Assembly (NCBI GenBank): GCA_027487845.1
Contig: JAIYCV010000042.1
Location: forward strand, 434,001 to 498,000
Length of the DNA stretch: 64,000 bases
Reading direction: 5' to 3'
From: Flammeovirgaceae bacterium
Lineage (GTDB): Bacteria; Bacteroidota; Bacteroidia; Cytophagales; Cyclobacteriaceae
Shown here: positions 59,202 to 64,000 of the stretch, one piece after another
Position numbering within the stretch: position 1 is the stretch's first letter
Layout of the letters: each line of letters begins with the position of its first letter
Program-made: the position numbers and the translations under genes
Notes under the pieces: generated by a model
What the model saw: the letters and a program-made list of their open reading frames with translations, nothing else
Database searches by the model: none
Told to the model about the DNA's origin: nothing

Positions 59202-61597
59202 ATCGAACCATTCGCAAAGTAGCAGTATTAGGATCTGGCATTATGGGCTCACGCATTGCGTGCCACTTCGCCAACATTGGGGTTGATGTGTTGCTGTTAG
59301 ACATCGCTCCGAAAGAGTTAACAGACGATGAGAAAAAGAAGAATCTCACGCTCGATCATCCTGCCGTAAAAAACAGGATTGTGAACAGTGCCTTTGACGC
59401 CACCTTAAAAGCTAATCCCGCGCCCCTTTTCAGCAAGAAATTCGTGTCGCGCATTAAGCTGGGCAACTTCACGGACGACATGCCCAAAATTAAAAATGTT
59501 GACTGGACCATTGAAGTAGTGGTTGAAAACCTCGACATAAAAAAGAAAGTATATGAAGAGGTAGAGAAATACAGAACACCCGGCACGTTGGTAACTTCTA
59601 ATACCTCAGGTATTCCCATCCATTTAATGGGCGAAGGCCGAAGTGAGGACTTTCAGAAACATTTTGCCGGCACACACTTTTTCAATCCTCCGCGCTATTT
59701 AAAATTGTTGGAGATCATTCCTACAACTAAAACCGATTCGTCCGTAACTAAATTTCTGCTCAATTATGGCGATCTTTTCTTAGGTAAAACCACTGTTCTT
59801 TGTAAAGACACGCCAGCGTTTATTGGTAATCGCGTGGGTATTTATGGCATGTTGAAGGTAATCGACTCCATGCGCAAATTCGACCTAACCGTTGATGAAA
59901 TTGACAAACTTACCGGACCTGTTATCGGCAGACCAAAATCAGCCACTTTCAGAACCTCTGATGTGGTAGGATTAGATACAATGGTGAAGGTTTCTAACAA
60001 CTTGTATGCAGGCTTGCCCAACGATGAAAGTCGCGACATGTTTAAACTACCTGAAGTAGTATCGAAGTTAGAGGCAAACAAATGGCTTGGCGATAAAACC
60101 GGACAAGGTTTCTACAAGAAAACTAAAAATGCGAAGGGTGAAACTGAGATTTTGACGCTCGATCTTAAAACACTTGAATACAAATCAAAAGAGAAAGTAA
60201 AGTTTGCAACCCTTGAAACAACCAAAACGATCGATAATCTAAAAGATCGTTTTAAAGTTCTCCTTGCGGGAAAAGATAAGGCGGGTGATTTTTATAGAGA
60301 TTGCTTCTTCGACACGTTTAAATACGTTACCAATCGAATTCCAGAAATCAGCGATGAGTTGTTTAGAATTGATGATGCCCTTTGCGGTGGCTTCGGATGG
60401 GAAATCGGCCCTTTCGAAACGTGGGATGCCGTAGGTGTAGAGAAAAGCCTTCCCCTTATGGAAGCTGCGGGTTACAAGCCTAACCAATGGGTGTATGATA
60501 TGTTACATGCTGGCAACAAATCTTTCTATAAAGTAGAAGGCGGCCAACGAAAGTATTATGACATCCCTACCAAATCATACAAATCAATCCCTGGAAAGGA
60601 AAGCTTCATTATTCTTGAAAACAAGAGCGAGAATGTGGTGTGGAAAAATCCAGGCTCAAAAATTATCGATTTAGGCGATGGCATCTTAAACTTTGGCTGG
60701 CACACGAAAAGCTATACACTCGGCAGCGAAGTAATTGAAGGTCTTAACAAAGCCATCGACTTAGCAGAAAAAGATTACCGCGGGTTAGTAGTGGGCCACC
60801 AAGGTTCAGATTTCTCGTTAGGTGCAAATCTTGGTTTGGTATTCATGTATGCCATCGAGCAGGAATATGACGAGATCGATTTTATGATCAAGCATTTCCA
60901 AAACTCGGTAATGCGTTTGCGCTATTCATCCATTCCGGTAGTTGTTTGTCCGCAGAGCAGAACGTTGGGCGGTGGTTGCGAAATGACAATGCATGCCGAT
61001 GTAGCACAGGCCGCAGCGGAAACCTATATCGGCTTAGTTGAAGTGGGAGTTGGGCTAATTCCTGGAGGCGGTGGAACAAAAGAGTTTGCCAAACGCGTAA
61101 GCGATTCCTTCGAAGATGGCGATATTGAGTTGAACGCATTGCAAAACGCGTTTATGAACATTGCTACTGCAAAAGTTGCAACTTCAGCAGAGGAAGCACG
61201 CGAACTAGGCATTCTTAAAAAGTTAGATCGGATTTCAATGAATAAGGATCGCCAGATTTCTGATGCGAAAGAAACTGCCATCGAGCTTGCCAAAGCTGGC
61301 TATACGATGCCGCTACAAGTAAGGAACATTCGCGTTCAGGGCCGGTCTGGCCAAGCGTTATTCCTTGCGGGATTACAGGGCATGCTGATGGGCAGATATG
61401 CATCCGAGCATGATGTGAAAGTATCGAAGTGGATTGCAAACGTAATGTGTGGTGGCGATTTAACTTCACCTCAAGAAGTAAGTGAGCAATACTTACTTGA
61501 TCTAGAGCGCGAAGCATTTCTGTCACTTACGGGAGAAAAGAAAACATTGGAAAGAATTCAGGCAATATTAACAGGAGGGAAACCATTGAGGAATTAG
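59198..61597 (+). CDS. fadN: 3-hydroxyacyl-CoA dehydrogenase / enoyl-CoA hydratase (FadN-like)
   Basis: The 799-residue bifunctional beta-oxidation enzyme has the dehydrogenase first: NAD motif KVAVLGSGIMGSRIACHFAN, HFFNPPRYLKLLEIIPTTKT, and KDTPAFIGNRVGIYG. The hydratase comes last (about residues 490-700: HQGSDFSLGANLGLVFM, SRTLGGGCEMTMHADVAQAA, VGVGLIPGGGGTKEFA). This order is that of Bacillus FadN, the reverse of E. coli FadB. It is coupled to the MarR gene and followed by fadA after 114 bases that contain an inverted repeat. Confidence 0.93.
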   Translation: MNRTIRKVAVLGSGIMGSRIACHFANIGVDVLLLDIAPKELTDDEKKKNLTLDHPAVKNRIVNSAFDATLKANPAPLFSKKFVSRIKLGNFTDDMPKIKNVDWTIEVVVENLDIKKKVYEEVEKYRTPGTLVTSNTSGIPIHLMGEGRSEDFQKHFAGTHFFNPPRYLKLLEIIPTTKTDSSVTKFLLNYGDLFLGKTTVLCKDTPAFIGNRVGIYGMLKVIDSMRKFDLTVDEIDKLTGPVIGRPKSATFRTSDVVGLDTMVKVSNNLYAGLPNDESRDMFKLPEVVSKLEANKWLGDKTGQGFYKKTKNAKGETEILTLDLKTLEYKSKEKVKFATLETTKTIDNLKDRFKVLLAGKDKAGDFYRDCFFDTFKYVTNRIPEISDELFRIDDALCGGFGWEIGPFETWDAVGVEKSLPLMEAAGYKPNQWVYDMLHAGNKSFYKVEGGQRKYYDIPTKSYKSIPGKESFIILENKSENVVWKNPGSKIIDLGDGILNFGWHTKSYTLGSEVIEGLNKAIDLAEKDYRGLVVGHQGSDFSLGANLGLVFMYAIEQEYDEIDFMIKHFQNSVMRLRYSSIPVVVCPQSRTLGGGCEMTMHADVAQAAAETYIGLVEVGVGLIPGGGGTKEFAKRVSDSFEDGDIELNALQNAFMNIATAKVATSAEEARELGILKKLDRISMNKDRQISDAKETAIELAKAGYTMPLQVRNIRVQGRSGQALFLAGLQGMLMGRYASEHDVKVSKWIANVMCGGDLTSPQEVSEQYLLDLEREAFLSLTGEKKTLERIQAILTGGKPLRN

Positions 61598-61608
61598 TAG
61601 TTAGTCGA

Positions 61609-61705
61609 GAGTATTGAGTCTTGAGATTCTCTACTCTCCAACTAAGCAACATTCAGAAAACAAAAAAAGAAATAATGTGATCTTAATACTCACGACTCAA
61701 TACTC
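61609..61705. repeat. Inverted repeat in the fadN-fadA gap
   Basis: GAGTATTGAGTCTTGAG at 61609-61625 is repeated in reverse complement at 61689-61705 with one mismatch in 17. The 63 bases between have no coding potential. The core GAGTATTGAG is the same decamer as in the 25-bp repeat around the four-helix-bundle gene 1.2-1.7 kb downstream. The right arm ends 6 bases before the fadA ATG. Transcribed, the pair could form a hairpin. Confidence 0.8.
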
Positions 61706-61711
61706 AAATCT

Positions 61712-62887
61712 ATGACAAACGCATACATAATAGCCGGATTCCGCACCGCGGTAGGCAAAGCAAAAAAAGGAGGGTTTCGTTTTGTAAGGCCTGATGACCT
61801 TGCATCGGACGTGATTAAGCATTTGGTGAAATCGATACCAGGATTAGAAAACAAAATGGTGGATGATTTGATCGTGGGCAACGCGGTTCCGGAAGCGGAA
61901 CAAGGGATGCAAATGGGAAGAATGATCTCACTTTTGGCACTTGGCCTGGATACACCGGGTATGGTGATCAATCGCTATTGTGGATCGGGAGTGGAGGCTA
62001 TCGCCATCGCGAGTCATCGCATACAAGCGGGGCAAGCCGATGTGATCATCGCTGGTGGCACCGAATCGATGTCGCTCGTTCCTACAATGGGTTTTAAAAC
62101 CGCATTGAACTACACCATCGCCAAAGACAACCCAACTTATTACACCAGCATGGGGTTGACTGCCGAGGAAGTATCCAAACAATTTAAGATTTCGCGCCAG
62201 GAGCAAGACCAGTTCTCGGTTGAATCGCACGCAAAAGCTGCTGCCGCCTGGGCTGCTGGCAAATTTACAAGCGAAGTTGTTCCCATCACCGTAAAAGAAG
62301 TGTATGTAGATGAGAACATGAAAAAGAAAACGCGCGAATACGTTGTTGAAAAAGACGAAGGCATTCGCGCTGATACAACACTTGAAGGCTTATCAAAACT
62401 CCGTCCTGCTTTTGCGGCTGGCGGAAGTGTAACGGCTGGTAACTCTTCACAAACTTCTGACGGTGCTGCTTTCGTTGCCGTAATGAGTGAGAAGATGGTA
62501 AAACAATTGAACCTGACGCCCATCGCGCGCATGGTAAGTTATGCCACCGCTGGCGTTGATCCACGCATTATGGGCATCGGTCCGGTGGCAGCCGTTCCAA
62601 AAGCGTTGAAGATAGCAGGCTTGAAATTACAAGACATTGACCTGATTGAATTGAACGAAGCCTTCGCAGCGCAATCACTGGCGGTAGTAAAAGAGTTGGG
62701 CATCGATCGTGCTAAACTAAATGTAAATGGAGGTGCCATCGCGGTGGGTCATCCGCTTGGTTCGTCAGGCGCACGATTGTCGGTTCAGCTCTTCAACGAA
62801 CTCCGCAGACAAAATAAAAAATATGGAATGGTAACTGCTTGTGTTGGCGGAGGGCAGGGAGTGGCTGGGATTTATGAGTTACTTTAG
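61712..62887 (+). CDS. fadA: Acetyl-CoA C-acyltransferase (thiolase)
   Basis: The 391-residue thiolase cleaves 3-ketoacyl-CoA in beta-oxidation. The nucleophile is Cys90 in VINRYCGSGVEAIAIASH. The C-terminal motifs are NVNGGAIAVGHPLGSSGARL (His about 347) and VTACVGGGQGVAGIYEL (Cys about 377). The N-terminus AYIIAGFRTAVGKAKKGGFR is typical. It is second in the fadN-fadA-fadE order. Downstream lies the inserted four-helix-bundle cassette. Confidence 0.95.
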   Translation: MTNAYIIAGFRTAVGKAKKGGFRFVRPDDLASDVIKHLVKSIPGLENKMVDDLIVGNAVPEAEQGMQMGRMISLLALGLDTPGMVINRYCGSGVEAIAIASHRIQAGQADVIIAGGTESMSLVPTMGFKTALNYTIAKDNPTYYTSMGLTAEEVSKQFKISRQEQDQFSVESHAKAAAAWAAGKFTSEVVPITVKEVYVDENMKKKTREYVVEKDEGIRADTTLEGLSKLRPAFAAGGSVTAGNSSQTSDGAAFVAVMSEKMVKQLNLTPIARMVSYATAGVDPRIMGIGPVAAVPKALKIAGLKLQDIDLIELNEAFAAQSLAVVKELGIDRAKLNVNGGAIAVGHPLGSSGARLSVQLFNELRRQNKKYGMVTACVGGGQGVAGIYELL

Positions 62888-62895
62888 TTAAGATG

Positions 62896-62920
62896 TTAGA
62901 TTTGAGATATGAGTATTGAG
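62896..62920 (+). repeat. Left arm of 25-bp inverted repeat
   Basis: This begins 9 bases after the fadA stop. It matches the reverse complement of 63317-63341 at 24 of 25 positions. It contains the GAGTATTGAG core shared with the repeat in the fadN-fadA gap. It bounds the four-helix-bundle gene on the left. Confidence 0.88.
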
Positions 62921-62940
62921 AAATACAAATTCACAACTCC

Positions 62941-63294
62941 ATACACAATTTAAAGGAACTCAAAACATGGCACAAAGCAATTGCCCTCGCTACTGAAGTG
63001 TACAATTTAACGACCGACTTTCCCAAGGAGGAAAAATATGGATTGACTTCTCAGATTCGAAGGGCAGCAGTTTCAGTTCCTTCTAATATTGCTGAAGGCG
63101 CTGGAAGAAATACGGATAAGGAATTTAATCACTTTCTCGGAATTTCAAATGGCTCAGCTTACGAATTGCAAACGCAACTGATCATTTCAAAAAATCTTAA
63201 TTTAATAGATGATCGCGTAGACTTAATACTTGACGAAGTTGACCAAATTCAAAAGATGATTTACTCATTACAAAATAAATTGACACAACACTAA
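62941..63294 (+). CDS. Four-helix-bundle (23S rRNA intervening-sequence-like) protein without a standard start codon
   Basis: The conserved family core is complete: KELKTWHKAIALATEVYNLT, FPKEEKYGLTSQIRRAAVSV, PSNIAEGAGRNTDKEFNHFL and AYELQTQLIISKNLN. Family members usually begin M-x-N-(F/Y/L)-K-E-L; here the matching codon is ATA at 62941-62943. The first standard start in frame is a GTG at 62998, which would remove helix 1 residues. The frame is closed by a stop at 62917. It may therefore use ATA, or have lost its start. The 446-bp unit with inverted-repeat ends sits inside the fad operon. The family's molecular role is unclear. Confidence 0.75.
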   Translation: MHNLKELKTWHKAIALATEVYNLTTDFPKEEKYGLTSQIRRAAVSVPSNIAEGAGRNTDKEFNHFLGISNGSAYELQTQLIISKNLNLIDDRVDLILDEVDQIQKMIYSLQNKLTQH

Positions 63295-63316
63295 TCTCAT
63301 ATCTAAATACTCACAT

Positions 63317-63341
63317 CTCAATACTCATATCTCAAATCTTA
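63317..63341 (-). repeat. Right arm of 25-bp inverted repeat
   Basis: This is the reverse complement of 62896-62920 with one mismatch. It ends on the A of the fadE ATG. Just before it, 63296-63316 contains further imperfect copies of the same ATCTCA/TACTCA motifs, making a short internally repetitive block. Confidence 0.88.
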
Positions 63342-64000
63342 TGACAACAACAGAAACTAGAAAAGCAATTAAAGGCGGAGAATTTCTCATCCGCGAAACG
63401 CAGGCACATGAAATCTTCATACCCGAGGAATTCAATGAAGAGCAGCGAATGATCGCGCAAACGTGTAAAGATTTTCTAAAGCAAGAGGTATATCCCCGCT
63501 TAAATGAAATCGATTCGCAAAAAGATCCTAATCTAATGCCATCATTGCTCGATAAGGCAGGTGAGCTGGGGTTATTGGGTACATCTGTTCCGCAAGAGCT
63601 GGGCGGGTTCGGGATGGACTTCAATACTACCATGTTGGTGGCAGAAACCCTTGGTGCGGGTTACTCATTTGCGGTGGCTATCTCTGCCCACACGGGCATT
63701 GGCACATTGCCAATTTTGTATTATGGCAACGATGCACAAAAGAAAAAGTATATTCCCAATTTGGCCAGTGGCAAATGGAAAGCTGCCTACTGTTTAACGG
63801 AACCGGACTCTGGCAGCGATGCCAACTCTGGTAAAACAAAAGCCGTGCTCAGTGCTGATGGAAAGCACTATGTAATAAACGGACAAAAAATGTGGATCAC
63901 CAATGGTGGTTTCGCAGATGTTTTTATCGTGTTTGCAAAAATCGATAACGACAAAAACCTAAGTGCTTTTATCGTAGAGAAAACCTTTGGCGGCATTACC
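63341..64000 (+). CDS. fadE: Acyl-CoA dehydrogenase (3' end outside window)
   Basis: The 220 visible codons run to the right edge without a stop. Acyl-CoA dehydrogenase features are the N-terminal helical domain (FIPEEFNEEQRMIAQTCKDF), LGLLGTSVPQELGGFGMDFN, the FAD/substrate segment AAYCLTEPDSGSDANSGKTK and VINGQKMWITNGGFADVFIV. It carries out the first step of beta-oxidation. The MTTTETRKAIKGGEFLI start, with the GGEFL(I/V) motif, is common in Bacteroidota homologues. It follows the four-helix-bundle cassette and completes the fadNAE order. Confidence 0.94.
   Translation, partial: MTTTETRKAIKGGEFLIRETQAHEIFIPEEFNEEQRMIAQTCKDFLKQEVYPRLNEIDSQKDPNLMPSLLDKAGELGLLGTSVPQELGGFGMDFNTTMLVAETLGAGYSFAVAISAHTGIGTLPILYYGNDAQKKKYIPNLASGKWKAAYCLTEPDSGSDANSGKTKAVLSADGKHYVINGQKMWITNGGFADVFIVFAKIDNDKNLSAFIVEKTFGGIT

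Noticed and set aside
62896-63341. Insertion sequence with transposase
   Set aside because: There are inverted-repeat ends but the only ORF is a four-helix-bundle protein. No DDE or HUH transposase motif is present, so it is described as a repeat-bounded cassette only.
1-64000. tRNA, rRNA and CRISPR search by eye
   Set aside because: Intergenic gaps are short, and I found no cloverleaf, rRNA-like sequence or regularly spaced repeat array. A covariance-model scan would be needed to exclude small RNAs.

Overview
The window looks like a chromosomal segment of a Bacteroidota bacterium, most likely order Cytophagales. The evidence is the AT-rich DNA, many TAnnTTTG-type -7 promoter elements, a MurF-alanine racemase fusion, an ECF sigma/FecR pair, OmpH paralogues behind BamA, a LETM1/TerB-like protein, DUF4783, DUF2911 and DUF6089 family proteins, a YpdA-type reductase and a GH3-family enzyme. 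Genes are tightly packed, often with ATGA or TGATG overlaps. I see no rRNA, tRNA, CRISPR array, prophage or transposase. Both window edges cut a gene (FecR on the left, an acyl-CoA dehydrogenase on the right).

Layout. 1-1542: ECF sigma factor and FecR-type anti-sigma. 1648-5624: GMC oxidoreductase, RecX, a small membrane protein, NadC and a DUF4783 protein. 5772-14308: GpmI, TerC, LETM1/TerB-like protein, PurE/PurK, a TerB-like protein and FeoA/FeoB. 14410-17343: a 45-residue orphan protein, MurF-Alr and a CsaA-like tRNA-binding protein. 17393-22475: an envelope block (small exported protein, UppS, BamA, two OmpH/Skp chaperones, terminator). 22481-26261: lipoproteins, a 2OG-Fe(II) oxygenase, an overlapping convergent histidine kinase/response regulator pair, and MtgA. 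26264-31056: PdxJ, then YqeY, CvpA, an alpha/beta hydrolase, a CBS protein, NAD kinase and a DUF6089 protein. 31060-34421: a HisA-like protein, DUF2911, a small membrane peptide, LOG and an aspartyl protease with a PDZ domain.

34477-38379 is the most interesting metabolic locus: FAD oxidoreductase, UbiA prenyltransferase, type III polyketide synthase and SAM methyltransferase. It resembles the Streptomyces srsABC logic (alkylresorcinol synthase, methyltransferase, flavin hydroxylase) with a prenyltransferase added. It is a candidate for a prenylated or methylated phenolic lipid or quinone.

38436-56599: lipoprotein, PrfA, FumC, a coiled-coil/SPOR-like protein, a glycine-rich secreted protein, RecJ, LptB, GH3, two thioredoxin-fold proteins, an EamA transporter, a 2'-5' RNA ligase-like protein, a TPR protein, an S9 peptidase, YpdA and a TonB-dependent receptor. 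56690-57348: a HigBA toxin-antitoxin pair with a clear operator. 57345-58562: IspH, whose conserved N-terminus can only be read from an ATC codon. 58752-64000: a beta-oxidation operon (MarR regulator, FadN-like, FadA, FadE). It is interrupted between fadA and fadE by a four-helix-bundle gene bounded by a 25-bp inverted repeat. A related inverted repeat fills the fadN-fadA gap.
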